A stretch of DNA of 64,000 nucleotides, taken from assembly GCF_023074175.1 (NCBI RefSeq), contig NZ_JADPKS010000074.1:1-64000 (forward strand), read 5' to 3'. The notes below the pieces were generated by a model, which was not told where the DNA came from, did not search any database, and saw only the letters and a list, made by a program, of their open reading frames with translations. Made by a program: the position numbers and the translations under genes. This stretch comes from Bradyrhizobium sp. 139 (GTDB lineage Bacteria; Pseudomonadota; Alphaproteobacteria; Rhizobiales; Xanthobacteraceae). This document shows positions 1 to 8,811 of this stretch, in pieces; position 1 is the first letter of the stretch, and each line of letters starts with the position of its first letter.

Positions 1-85
1 CCATCGCGTTGATCCCGTACAGAAGCAGGTTCCCGGCAAGCGGATGACGCAAAAAGGGATTGACTAACCAAGGCCCGTTACAGAA

Positions 86-165
86 GCCCGGATGGAGCGA
101 AGCGTAATCCGGGACCAGTACCTCCACGGATAGAATCCCGGATTACGCTGCGCTTCATTCGGGCT
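86..165. repeat. Inverted repeat, 'CGGATTACGCTGCGCTTC' family
   Basis: Two arms of about 28 bases (around 86-113 and 136-164) are near-perfect reverse complements around a 22-base spacer. The 'gagcgaagcgtaatccggg' motif is one I associate with dispersed intergenic repeats in Bradyrhizobium. It has no coding sense, and a transcript across it would fold into a long hairpin. The 85 bases before it contain nothing I recognise. Confidence 0.7.
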
Positions 166-170
166 ACGAG

Positions 171-772
171 ATGTTGCGTTGCCTGTCGGGCAAAACACAC
201 GAGCCGCAGGTCAATGCGCACCATCGAAAATATTCCACTTTACCGAAATTCGGAAACGGCGTATGTGTCGCCGCAACCCGGCCCAAGGAAGAGGGGCGTA
301 TCGCGATCGTCACGAACGCGGGCCGGGCGGCGGTGGACGTGGGCCACATCGGTGCGAAGGTGATCGCAGGGCGGAGAGCCGTGAGCGATGGCGTCGCACG
401 CACGACCGGTGTAGCTCGCGTACGGCAAAATCGTGTGGTCCTGGCGCCCGGGGTCTGTGCGCCAAGTTTTGCGGTGATGTGGCGGCCCAACCGGGCGCGC
501 GCATCAGTCATCCGCAGAGCGACGGGGGCAATAGTGCATCGCTCCCCGGGGAGAGCGCGACATAAGCCGTAAAACCACTGCGCAGGGAAGGCCGGATGTT
601 TGGCTTCACCTGTATGCCGCTGTGCAGCTTTCGTACTGCAATTTCCGCACAGTGGACCGCGGGTGCCAGCCGGCACCCGGTCTTCCCTGCACCCTCTTTC
701 ACCGAGGGCAAGGCGACGAAGCGAAGCTCGGGCGAAACAAGCCGCGAGAGGGCGAAGGTGTGTCTGCACTCC
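171..772. repeat. Gene-poor block, probable dispersed repeat or decayed sequence
   Basis: Several reading frames on both strands stay open here, but none has a ribosome-binding site, a protein-like composition or a recognisable domain. Translations are Arg/Ala/Cys-rich and look like the spurious 'hypothetical proteins' often called at this kind of Bradyrhizobium repeat (recollection, not a search). The block lies between two palindromic repeats, which supports a repeat island. I annotate no gene in it. A degenerate pseudogene is the alternative. Confidence 0.4.
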
Positions 773-851
773 GTCATTGCGAGCGCAGCGAAGCAATCCA
801 GGCTGCCGCCGCGGAGAGATTCTGGATTGCTTCGCTGCGCTCGCAATGACG
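773..851. repeat. Imperfect palindrome, 'GTCATTGCGAGCGCAGCGAAG' family
   Basis: The sequence starts gtcattgcgagcgcagcgaag and ends with its inverted counterpart cttcgctgcgctcgcaatgac, separated by about 35 bases. Half copies recur in this window near 11964-11990, 30437-30475 and 37368-37398, so it is a dispersed family. It is non-coding. I infer a mobile or structural intergenic repeat. Confidence 0.75.
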
Positions 852-914
852 ACGTGGAGGCATTGGAAGCACATCGTTACGCCCAGACCTGCCGGGCTTA
901 ATGGCAGGGCGAGT

Positions 915-1151
915 TCACAAATACCGCGTCAGCTCGGCTTTGACCTGCCCGTAGACGGCGTCCTCGATCTGGCTGCGCGTGATCCCGATGTCGCGCAAGG
1001 CGCGGTCGTCGAGTTCGTTCAGCGTCTTGACCGCCGAGCGGTGCTCCAGGCGATCGAACAGCGCATAGGCAACGTTGGCGAGCGCGCGGAAAAATCCGCC
1101 CGATGAGGATGGGCGTAAACTCCGCTCCGAAGTTTGCGAGATCGTGGTCAT
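915..1151 (-). CDS. DUF1127 small basic protein
   Basis: A 78-residue protein. The C-terminal half carries the DUF1127 signature: an aromatic/Arg-rich segment, then 'LDDRALRDIGITRSQIE', the conserved 'L-D-D-R-x-L-x-D-I-G-I-T-R' pattern. DUF1127 proteins are abundant in rhizobia; some bind RNA or affect phosphate and carbon uptake, but the role of this copy is unknown. I chose the ATG at 1151 because GGAGAAG lies about six bases upstream; a longer in-frame form to 1226 has a low-complexity N-terminus and no such site. It is transcribed divergently from the MocR-type regulator. Confidence 0.85.
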   Translation of the reverse strand: MTTISQTSERSLRPSSSGGFFRALANVAYALFDRLEHRSAVKTLNELDDRALRDIGITRSQIEDAVYGQVKAELTRYL

Positions 1152-1304
1152 TTTTCTTCTCCGGCCTACTGTCCCGCGCGGCGAAGCAGATGCCGTTGGC
1201 GCAAACGCTGAGCGTCTGCACCTCATATGCCTTCGGATTGCTCTCGCTCTCCTCGGCTCAATCGCGGGCCTTGATGGAACTTAAATGCTCCAGTACAATA
1301 CTCG

Positions 1305-1324
1305 GAGCAAGTGAAACATTGCTC
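1305..1324. promoter_or_regulatory. Inverted repeat before the MocR-type gene, possible operator
   Basis: GAGCAA and TTGCTC flank an eight-base spacer, ending 11 bases before the start codon of the MocR-type regulator. MocR/GntR proteins often autoregulate or control a divergent neighbour, here the DUF1127 gene. The arms are short, so chance is a real alternative. Confidence 0.25.
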
Positions 1325-1335
1325 TCGGTGCAATA

Positions 1336-2679
1336 ATGTCCAAGTTCGAGTACGTGAAGCTTGCCGATGCCATTGCCGTCGATATCTCTAACGGCACGTT
1401 AAGGCCCGGCGACCGGCTGCCGCCGCAGCGCAATTTTGCCTATGACCGTGGCATCGCAGTCTCGACCGCGAGTCGGGTTTATACGGAATTGCTCCGCCGC
1501 GGCCTCGTCGTCGGCGAGGTCGGGCGTGGCACCTTCATCTCCGGCGACATCAGGCGCGAGGTCGAGGCGCTGAGCGAGCCGCGCGACGCACGCATCGACT
1601 TCGAGGTCAATTACCCGCTGCTGCCGCAGCAATGGGCGATGATCGCCAAGAGTCTTGCGGGGCTGGAGCGCGTCGACGCGCTCGAATCCGCGCTGCGCGT
1701 CTCGACCAGCACCGGCACCAAGAGCGCGCGCATTGCAGCCGCCGCCTATCTCGCGCGCAAGGATTTTACGCCGCAGGCCGAGCAGATCGTCTTCACCGCC
1801 AACGGCAAGCAGTCGCTCGCGGCCGCGCTCGCGGCGCTCGTTCCCACCGGCGGCCGCTGCGGCGTCGAGGCGCTGACCTACCCTTACGTCAAGAGCATCG
1901 CGGCGCGGCTCGGCATTACGCTGGTGCCGCTTTCGACGGACGAACACGGCGCGCGGCCCGACGCGATCCAGAAAGCGCATCGCGAGGCCCACCTATCGGC
2001 GCTGTATCTCCAGCCCATCATCCAGAATCCGCTCGGCGTCACCATGAACGCGACACGGCGCGCCGACATCATGCGGATCGCCGAGAAGCTCGATCTCACC
2101 ATCATCGAGGACGCCGTCTATGGCTTCCTCGCCGACGACACGCCGCTGGCCGCGCTCGGGCCGAACCGCTGCATCGTGATCGACAGCCTGTCCAAGAAGG
2201 TCGCGCCGGGCCTCGCGCTCGGCATCCTCGTCACCCCGCCGCATCTGCGCGAGAGCGTGATGAGCGCGGTCAGGACCGGAGGCTGGATCGCCTCAGGCCA
2301 TGCGCTGGCGTCCGGGCAGCGGCTGATGGCCGACGGAACCGTCGCCGAGCTGACGCGGCTGAAACGGATCGACGCCGGACGCCGGCAGCAGACCGCGGCA
2401 AGGCTGCTCGCCGGGTACCAGCTCGCGGCCGACCCGCGCTCCTATCATCTCTGGCTGACGCTGCCGCCGCACTGGCGCTCGCAGACCTTCGTCGCCGCAG
2501 CAGCCCGGCGCGGCATCGCACTGACGCCGTCCTCGACGTTTGCAATTGCGCACGGTCACGCGCCGAATGCTGTGCGACTCGCGCTCGCCCCGCCCTCTCC
2601 TGAACAGCTCGACTCCGGCCTGCGCACGCTCGTGTCGCTGCTCGGCACCAAGGAAGAGGACTTTGATTCGACGGAGTAG
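1336..2679 (+). CDS. MocR-type regulator (GntR HTH fused to aminotransferase-like domain)
   Basis: A 447-residue protein. Residues about 5-75 form a GntR winged helix with the usual 'G-x-L-x-P-G-x-R-L-P-x-x-R' motif (NGTLRPGDRLPPQRN). The rest is a class I aminotransferase fold with the expected pyridoxal-phosphate lysine in 'DSLSKKVAPGLALG'. Family members are PLP-responsive transcription factors of amino-acid, GABA, taurine or vitamin B6 genes. No obvious target operon is adjacent, so the effector is unknown. The Shine-Dalgarno is weak, but the start fits the family N-terminus. It could be mistaken for a true aminotransferase; the HTH argues for regulation. Confidence 0.9.
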   Translation: MSKFEYVKLADAIAVDISNGTLRPGDRLPPQRNFAYDRGIAVSTASRVYTELLRRGLVVGEVGRGTFISGDIRREVEALSEPRDARIDFEVNYPLLPQQWAMIAKSLAGLERVDALESALRVSTSTGTKSARIAAAAYLARKDFTPQAEQIVFTANGKQSLAAALAALVPTGGRCGVEALTYPYVKSIAARLGITLVPLSTDEHGARPDAIQKAHREAHLSALYLQPIIQNPLGVTMNATRRADIMRIAEKLDLTIIEDAVYGFLADDTPLAALGPNRCIVIDSLSKKVAPGLALGILVTPPHLRESVMSAVRTGGWIASGHALASGQRLMADGTVAELTRLKRIDAGRRQQTAARLLAGYQLAADPRSYHLWLTLPPHWRSQTFVAAAARRGIALTPSSTFAIAHGHAPNAVRLALAPPSPEQLDSGLRTLVSLLGTKEEDFDSTE

Positions 2680-2687
2680 AGAGTCGT

Positions 2688-3275
2688 CTAAGGCAGCAAG
2701 GACTTCGGCACGTGATCGAAGCTGTAACTCTGTGGCCGGTTGCGCCGCACGAAGCCGCCGACCTGCCAGGCGAACAGCGCGGCAAAGCCGACGATGAACA
2801 GCGCGCCTGCGAATTCGCCGATCAGAAGCGCGCGGATCAGGAGTGCCGTCATCGCCACGGCCAGCACCGCCAAAAACGCCAGCACCGCCGCATAGGTCCT
2901 GCGGCCGAGGCCTGCGGTCAATTCGGCGCGGCTGCCGGCTTGCGCCATCCGCGCATGCAATTCGACGATGAACTCGCGAAAACCGTTGTCCTGCGGCGCC
3001 ATCAGCGCCGCGGTCTGCCAGCTCGTCGACAGGATCGCTATACGGCCGCCACCGGCGCGGCTGATATCGGCGCGGAAGCGGTGCTGCTGCATCGACACCG
3101 GGCGAAACGACAGCCGGATCGCGCCGATCTCATCGTAGCGCCAGACGCCCGAACGGCCGCCGATGCGCCAGGACAGGCCCTCGTCCGTCAGCTCGAAACG
3201 ATGCGCCGAGCCGATCAGCGATGCCTTGTAGGCGTAGCTCGTGGCTGAAGCGGGCGGCGCCTTGGAAAGCTGCAT
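2688..3275 (-). CDS. Hypothetical protein with two C-terminal transmembrane helices
   Basis: A 195-residue protein. The N-terminal ~110 residues are soluble, with a pleckstrin/bPH-like pattern ('FELTDEGLSWRIGGRSGVWRY', then alternating strands); this resemblance is only an impression. Two hydrophobic segments follow, about residues 125-145 and 150-170, then an Arg-rich tail. I chose the ATG at 3275; a GTG two codons upstream has AGGA at reasonable spacing and is possible. It ends nine bases from the convergent MocR-type gene. Function unknown. Confidence 0.75.
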   Translation of the reverse strand: MQLSKAPPASATSYAYKASLIGSAHRFELTDEGLSWRIGGRSGVWRYDEIGAIRLSFRPVSMQQHRFRADISRAGGGRIAILSTSWQTAALMAPQDNGFREFIVELHARMAQAGSRAELTAGLGRRTYAAVLAFLAVLAVAMTALLIRALLIGEFAGALFIVGFAALFAWQVGGFVRRNRPQSYSFDHVPKSLLP

Positions 3276-3368
3276 CTTCACATTCGATCCTGTCCGTGCA
3301 ATCCAGTCTGCGCAATCCCGTCCGCGATCAGCTTGCGCGATCGCCTTCGGCCATCCTACAAGCGGGGC

Positions 3369-3803
3369 ATGGCTGAGACGATCTTTTTTCCGCGCCGCCT
3401 GATTCTCGGCGCCGCCGTGATCTCCGGCGTGCTGCTCGCGCTCGCCGTGCACATGCTGGGCGCGCGCTACGGGCTCGACCTCGGCGGGCTCTGGCACTCG
3501 GATACGCATGAGTTCATCCCGGCCGGTGCGGCGATCGCCTGGTGGCTGATTGCCACGGTCGGCTTTTCCGGCGGCTATTTCACGGCGACATTGATGCAGA
3601 GCGCCGTCTCCGGCCAGATCCCGCAACGGATGCGGCAGTTCCTGATCGCAGTCGGCGTGCTCCTGCTCGCGGGCGCGGGCCAGGTGGCCTCGGCTCCGAG
3701 CCCGATTCCGACCGTCTCGGGTGTGCTGGCCGGGCTTGCCGCACTGTGCCTTGGCGCGGTGATGGCGTTCTGCGGCGCACATTTCGCACTGCGCCGCGAC
3801 TAA
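3369..3803 (+). CDS. Small hypothetical membrane protein
   Basis: A 144-residue protein with four likely transmembrane helices: after 'MAETIFFPRRLI', around 'AIAWWLIATVGFSGGYF', 'FLIAVGVLLLAGAGQ' and 'GVLAGLAALCLGAVMAFCG'. No known domain. The ATG at 3369 follows AGCGGGGC. It is divergent from the preceding membrane protein and ends two bases before the convergent c-di-GMP gene. Role unknown. Confidence 0.7.
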   Translation: MAETIFFPRRLILGAAVISGVLLALAVHMLGARYGLDLGGLWHSDTHEFIPAGAAIAWWLIATVGFSGGYFTATLMQSAVSGQIPQRMRQFLIAVGVLLLAGAGQVASAPSPIPTVSGVLAGLAALCLGAVMAFCGAHFALRRD

Positions 3804-3805
3804 CT

Positions 3806-6205
3806 CTACGCCAACGCGCGCAGCCGGGGCCGATCCAGCATGATCGCGACATCGGATGCAGGCCGAGGCTTGCTGAACAGATAGCCTTGCGCCTGGGTGC
3901 AGCCCTCGCGCCTGAGCAGCTCGAGCTGCGCCTCGTTCTCGACGCCTTCCGCGGTGGTAACGATACCGAGGCTGCGGCCTAGACCGGTCACGGCGCGGAT
4001 GATCGCCATGGAATCCTCGCGCGTCGCAAGCTCCGACACGAAAGAGCGGTCGATCTTGATCTTGTCAAACGGGAAGCTGCGCAGATAGCTCAGCGACGAA
4101 TAGCCGGTGCCGAAATCATCGAGCGAGATGCGCACGCCCATGGCGCGCAGTTCGTGCAGAGTGGTCAGCGTCGCCTCGCTGTTCTGGAGCAGCACCGATT
4201 CTGTGATCTCGAGCTCGAGGCGTCGCGCCGCGAGCCCCGAGGCTGCCAGCGCTCCGGTCACGGACGCGATCAGGTTCGGGCTCTTGAACTGCACGGGCGA
4301 CAAATTGACGGCGACATCGACATCGTCCGGCCAGGTGGCGGCGTCACCGCAGGCGCCGCGCAGCACGAACTCGCCGAGCTGGGCGATGAGGCCGGTCTCC
4401 TCGGCCAGCGGAATGAAGTTGATGGGAGCGATCAGTCCGCGCTGCGGATGGTTCCAGCGCAGCAGTGCCTCGAAGGCGACGACGCGGCCGCTCGCGACGT
4501 CCCGGATCGGCTGATAGTACGGCTCGAACTCGTCGCGTTGCAACGCCGCCCGCAGGTCCATCTCCAGCAGCCGCCGCGCCTGCGCGCGCGCATCCATGCC
4601 GGTCTCGAAGAAACGGTAGGTGCCGCGGCCATCGGCCTTGGCGCGGTACAGCGCGAGGTCAGCATTTTTCAACAGCTCGTCGGGATTGCTGCCGTCCTGC
4701 GGCGACAGCGAGATGCCGATCGAGACGCCGATGACGATCTGGTGGTCGTCGATCTCGTATGGCGCCGAGATCACCTCGACCAGGCGGCCGGCAAGGCATC
4801 TTGCCGCGGTTTCCTCCGACCGCCCGATCTGGACCACGGCGAATTCGTCGCCACCGAGCCGCGCCACGGTGTCGCTCGCGCCGACGGTGGCCTTCAGCCT
4901 CCGACCGACTTCTTTGAGCAGCGCATCGCCGATGGGATGGCCGAGCGAGTCGTTGATGTCCTTGAAGTGATCGAGATCGAGACAGAGCACCGCGAGCTGA
5001 TCGTCGGACTTCGTCTGGCGCAGGCCCTGCTCGAGCTGTTCGTGGAACAACACGCGGTTCGGCAGACTGGTCAGTGCGTCATGGCGCGCCATGTGCGAGA
5101 TCTTGGCCTGCGCCTCCAGCCATTCGGTGATGTCCTCGAAAGTCGCGACCCAGCCGCCACCCTGCATCGGCTGGTTGACGACCCGGACGGAGCGGCCGAA
5201 CCGGTTGACGACGTCGGTCGTGGTGCGGCCCTCGCGCGCGTCGGCCACAAGGCGGGCGAAGAACTCATCGGGATCGCCGTTCCACTGGCCTTTGCTCTGT
5301 TCTTCCTTCAGCACGTCGACGAGCCGACGGCCGACAAGCAGGATGTCGGTGCGGCGGAGCATTGCGGCATAGCGGTCGTTGAACAGCAGGATCTTGCCGT
5401 CCGCATCGAACATGCACAATCCCTGCGACATGTTCTCGAGCGCGCTATCCAGCACCACTTGCTGGCGTCCCAGTTCGCCCTTGGCGCGGCGGTCGAGCAC
5501 GGCCGCCGCGAGCGCGATCGCGATGATCGCAGCGGCGGCGCTGGCGGTGAGGATGGACAATGAGGCCGGCGGGATCGACAGGCCGCTGATGACGATCGCA
5601 GGATCCGGCGTCAGCTCCACAGCGCCCATGGCGGTGAAATGATGTGAGACGATGGCAAGCGTCAGCAGCACGGTCGCGCTGAGCGCACTCGCTTGGCTGT
5701 CGCGTCGCCCCGCAACGAACAGGGCAAGCGATCCAAGGACAATGCCGAGGACGATCGAGACCGTCACCGTCCCGGCCGTCCAGCCAATGCGCGCGGGAAT
5801 CTCGAGCGCCATCATGCCGGTGTAATGCATGGCGGCAACGCCGCCACCAACGACCGCGCCACCGAGCGCAACCAGCGCCCCCCGCGTCACCGACACCGAA
5901 ATGCTCAGCCCGATGAAGGTGACCGCGATCGCAAAGATCAGCGACAGGACCGTCACCGGAACGTTGTAAGCGCCACCCGTACCAGGCCCGTAAGCCTGCA
6001 TCGCGATAAAATGGGTTGCCCAGATGCCGCCGCCGGCGACAACGGCATCAAGCGCGACCCACGATACGCGTGCTCCCCCGCTCGCTGCGCGCGCGCGGTG
6101 GAACAGGCTGATCGCTGCCGCGCTGGCGAGCAGACACACCGCTCCGCCGAGTGCGACCAGACGCCAATCATGCTGATCCGTTAGGCAGTAAAGAACTTGA
6201 TACAT
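3806..6205 (-). CDS. MHYT-PAS-GGDEF-EAL c-di-GMP signalling protein
   Basis: A 799-residue inner-membrane protein. Residues 1 to about 235 form an MHYT sensor of seven helices with its three motifs ('THFIAMQAY', 'MHYTGMMAL', 'HHFTAMGAV'), thought to bind copper and sense a diatomic gas. A PAS domain follows (about 250-370, 'ENMSQGLCMFDADGKI'). The GGDEF domain keeps 'ARLGGDEFAVV', and the EAL domain keeps 'FEALLRWNHP', 'EITESVLL' and 'DDFGTGYSSL'. Both catalytic signatures are intact, so it may both make and degrade c-di-GMP. The inhibitory I-site reads GASD instead of RxxD. It is monocistronic. Confidence 0.93.
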   Translation of the reverse strand: MYQVLYCLTDQHDWRLVALGGAVCLLASAAAISLFHRARAASGGARVSWVALDAVVAGGGIWATHFIAMQAYGPGTGGAYNVPVTVLSLIFAIAVTFIGLSISVSVTRGALVALGGAVVGGGVAAMHYTGMMALEIPARIGWTAGTVTVSIVLGIVLGSLALFVAGRRDSQASALSATVLLTLAIVSHHFTAMGAVELTPDPAIVISGLSIPPASLSILTASAAAAIIAIALAAAVLDRRAKGELGRQQVVLDSALENMSQGLCMFDADGKILLFNDRYAAMLRRTDILLVGRRLVDVLKEEQSKGQWNGDPDEFFARLVADAREGRTTTDVVNRFGRSVRVVNQPMQGGGWVATFEDITEWLEAQAKISHMARHDALTSLPNRVLFHEQLEQGLRQTKSDDQLAVLCLDLDHFKDINDSLGHPIGDALLKEVGRRLKATVGASDTVARLGGDEFAVVQIGRSEETAARCLAGRLVEVISAPYEIDDHQIVIGVSIGISLSPQDGSNPDELLKNADLALYRAKADGRGTYRFFETGMDARAQARRLLEMDLRAALQRDEFEPYYQPIRDVASGRVVAFEALLRWNHPQRGLIAPINFIPLAEETGLIAQLGEFVLRGACGDAATWPDDVDVAVNLSPVQFKSPNLIASVTGALAASGLAARRLELEITESVLLQNSEATLTTLHELRAMGVRISLDDFGTGYSSLSYLRSFPFDKIKIDRSFVSELATREDSMAIIRAVTGLGRSLGIVTTAEGVENEAQLELLRREGCTQAQGYLFSKPRPASDVAIMLDRPRLRALA

Positions 6206-6310
6206 CGCCGGCCCCTATTCCAAATCGAACTAGAACCGGCAGAGATGGACAATCGGTAACCGGCTATGTCCCGGTTCCGGGAATGGTGAACGGAGAATGT
6301 GTGCCGCCGC

Positions 6311-7744
6311 TCACATTGAGTGCTCCTGCGCACTTGCATCAGCTGCATTTGCGCCGAGACCGATCACGGCGGCGGCCAGCAGCAGGACGGCCGCCGATAT
6401 GATCAGCGACTGGTGAAGGCCCATCATGAATGCACTGTCCGACCCCACCAGCGAGCCGAACAGCGCGACGCCGAGCACGCTGCCGGTCTGCCGCGTCGCG
6501 TTCAGGACGCCGGCGGCGATGCCGGAGCGCGCCTTATCGATGCTGCCGAGCAAGGTGGAGGTCAGCGGCGGCACCAGCAGGCCAAGTCCACCGCTGATCG
6601 CGATCATCTGCGCAAAGATCGCCCAGTAGCTGGTCCTGGCTTCGATCCAGAGCAGGCCGAGACAACCGAGCGCCGAGATACAGGCGCCGACCACGATGGT
6701 CGGGCACGAGCCGATGCGCTCGGCCAGACGCGGCGCCAGCAGGTTGGCCGGCAGCACCGCACCCATCATCGGCACGAAGGCGAGCCCGGTCCACCAGGCC
6801 GACAGCCCGTTGATCCTCTGGAAATACAGGCTCAGCACGAAGATCAGACCGTAGATCGCGATGTTGACGAGGAGGCCGACGATCGTGGTCAGGGTAAACA
6901 GCCGGTGACTGAACAGCGACAGCGGCAGCATCGGCTGCGCGGTGCGGCCCTCGCGCCAGACGAAGAGCACCGCGAATGCGGCCGCGGCAACGAATGCTGC
7001 GATCACGGCTGGATGAGTCCAGCCGCGCGCGCCAGCTTCGATGAGCGCACCGGCAAGCACGCCCAACGCACCGATCGCGGAGATCTGGCCGGGCAGATCG
7101 ATCTCGCGCGAGCGCGCCCGCGTGGTCTCGCTGGCGTAGCGCCAGCTCAGCCACAAGCCGGCAAGACCAATCGGCAGATTGACCAGGAAGATCGCACGCC
7201 AGCCGACCAGCGTAATCAGCGCGCCGCCGACGAAGGGGCCGGCAGTGAGCGCCAGGCTCGCTCCGGCGGCCCAAACCGCCACGGCGCGGCCACGCTCGCG
7301 GTCGTCGGCATAGGCATGATTGAGCAGCGCGAGAGAATTCGGCACCAGGATCGCCGCCGCCAGCCCCTGGACCAGCCGCGCTGCGATCAGCACGGCCGCA
7401 TTGGGAGACATTGCGCAGGCGAGCGAGGCCGCGGTGAAGATGGCGAACCCCGCCATGAAGATGCGCTTGGCCCCGATGCGGTCGCCGAGCGCGCCGGCGG
7501 TCAGAATGAAAGCGGCAAAGGCAATGGTGTAGGCGCTGACCACCCATTGCAACTTCGCGACGCCGCCGCCGAGCGTTTTTCCCATCGCATCCAGCGCGGT
7601 GTTGACGATGGTGACGTCGAGCTGCACCACGCCATAGCCGAGGCTCATCGCGGCAAGCGTGAGGGAGGTTGCAAGACGCGATGCCGCGCGCGGGGCGCCA
7701 TTCGCGTTGTCGAAGGATTCGTACTTAAGCGTGTCGGCTCGCAT
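6311..7744 (-). CDS. MFS transporter, DHA2 (EmrB/QacA) family
   Basis: A 477-residue polytopic protein. It has the DHA2 marker 'LDVTIVNTAL' in the first helix, 'LGDRIGAKRIF' between helices 2 and 3 and 'RLVQGLAAAILVPNSLAL' in helix 4. This subfamily exports drugs or small hydrophobic compounds by proton antiport, usually with 14 helices. No EmrA-like partner or regulator lies next to it. The substrate cannot be read from the sequence. Confidence 0.88.
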   Translation of the reverse strand: MRADTLKYESFDNANGAPRAASRLATSLTLAAMSLGYGVVQLDVTIVNTALDAMGKTLGGGVAKLQWVVSAYTIAFAAFILTAGALGDRIGAKRIFMAGFAIFTAASLACAMSPNAAVLIAARLVQGLAAAILVPNSLALLNHAYADDRERGRAVAVWAAGASLALTAGPFVGGALITLVGWRAIFLVNLPIGLAGLWLSWRYASETTRARSREIDLPGQISAIGALGVLAGALIEAGARGWTHPAVIAAFVAAAAFAVLFVWREGRTAQPMLPLSLFSHRLFTLTTIVGLLVNIAIYGLIFVLSLYFQRINGLSAWWTGLAFVPMMGAVLPANLLAPRLAERIGSCPTIVVGACISALGCLGLLWIEARTSYWAIFAQMIAISGGLGLLVPPLTSTLLGSIDKARSGIAAGVLNATRQTGSVLGVALFGSLVGSDSAFMMGLHQSLIISAAVLLLAAAVIGLGANAADASAQEHSM

Positions 7745-7830
7745 GCTGCACCTCTATCGCAGCCCCATGCGAAACATACACCTGTGGCGCCCCATCATGA
7801 TTCGATAACGGCCGAACGATGGATGCCAAA

Positions 7831-7865
7831 GGAAAACGCCGCGCGTCGGCCGCGCGGCGTTTTCC
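7831..7865. terminator. Bidirectional hairpin terminator
   Basis: A perfect 15-base-pair stem (ggaaaacgccgcgcg and its complement) with a five-base loop lies between the DHA2 transporter start and the DUF892 gene stop. The stem base is AAAA on one side and TTTT on the other. It most plausibly ends the DUF892 transcript, which runs toward the transporter. Confidence 0.7.
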
Positions 7866-7880
7866 ATGGCTACACTCCTG

Positions 7881-8387
7881 CTAGCTTGCCGCGCGCAGGT
7901 TCACCTTGCTCTCGGCGAGTGCGGTCAGCTTCTTGTCGGTCGCCTTCTCTTCTTCCAATGTCTTGGCGAGCATGCTGGCGCAGTCGTTGCGGCCGAGCTG
8001 CTTGGCCCAGGCGATCAGGCTGCCGTAGCGGACGATCTCGTAATGCTCCGCGGCCTGGGCCGCATTGATCAAGGCGGCGTCCAGCACCGCCTTGTCGGCG
8101 ACTTCACCGGCGGTGTCGTCGGCTTCCTCGATGATGCCGTCGATGGCCGGGCAGTCGACCGCCTTCACCTGCGCGCCGTGCATCTTGAACACTTCCTCAA
8201 GGCGCACGATGTGTTGCTCGGTTTCCTTGAGGTGCGTCAAAAAGCCCTGCTTCAACTGCGGATCGGTGGCCTTATTTGCCATTTTGGGCAGCGCCTTGGT
8301 GAGCTGCTGCTCGGCATAATAGATGTCCTGAAGCTGGTGCACGAACAGGTCGTTCATGGTCTTGATGTCTTTTGTGAACAGTCCCAT
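7881..8387 (-). CDS. DUF892 ferritin-like protein (YciE/YciF family)
   Basis: A 168-residue all-helical protein starting 'MGLFTKDIKTMNDLFVHQL'. The motif 'QDIYYAEQQLTKALPKM' and later 'EHYEIVRYGSLIAWA' supply the Glu/His positions of the four-helix ferritin-like fold. Family members are stress-induced, bind di-iron and often sit near general-stress genes. I chose the ATG at 8387 because GAGAGGA lies eight bases upstream and it matches the family N-terminus. Transcribed alone. Confidence 0.88.
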   Translation of the reverse strand: MGLFTKDIKTMNDLFVHQLQDIYYAEQQLTKALPKMANKATDPQLKQGFLTHLKETEQHIVRLEEVFKMHGAQVKAVDCPAIDGIIEEADDTAGEVADKAVLDAALINAAQAAEHYEIVRYGSLIAWAKQLGRNDCASMLAKTLEEEKATDKKLTALAESKVNLRAAS

Positions 8388-8811
8388 CGTTCCGATCCTC
8401 TCGGTTTCGGGAACACGGAGGCACCGGCTTGCACGAAAAGCCGCTTGTTCCTCGATGCTCAATTGCTGATGGGGCGCTAACCACCGCCCAGCATCGACGT
8501 TCCAAAAAAGCTCGCAGCGCTTGCGTTGGAACAATGCCGACGACGGGCTGACGTGAAACCATGTCAACGCACCGACGCGCAATCCGGGCAAGTGCCGCGA
8601 CTCATATGCTTAACGCGCGCCCGATGTGAACCACATATGACAACAGCGGCCGGTCAATGCAGAACCTATCGTTGTCAAGGGCTGCACAAGTCGCTGTTTT
8701 TGCCTTAAATGAGCTACATCATGCCTAGCGATCGAAGCCCATTTCGGGCAGTGATCGCACCCGACTGGCCAATGTCTGGCCCGTCGGCCTTGCCCCCCGC
8801 CGGGAGGACGA
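8388..8811. other. Divergent intergenic region
   Basis: About 424 bases separate the divergent DUF892 and UPF0104 genes. It should hold both promoters, but I see no strong inverted repeat, RNA gene or convincing short reading frame. A GGGAGGA ribosome-binding site lies just before the rightward start codon. Confidence 0.5.
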
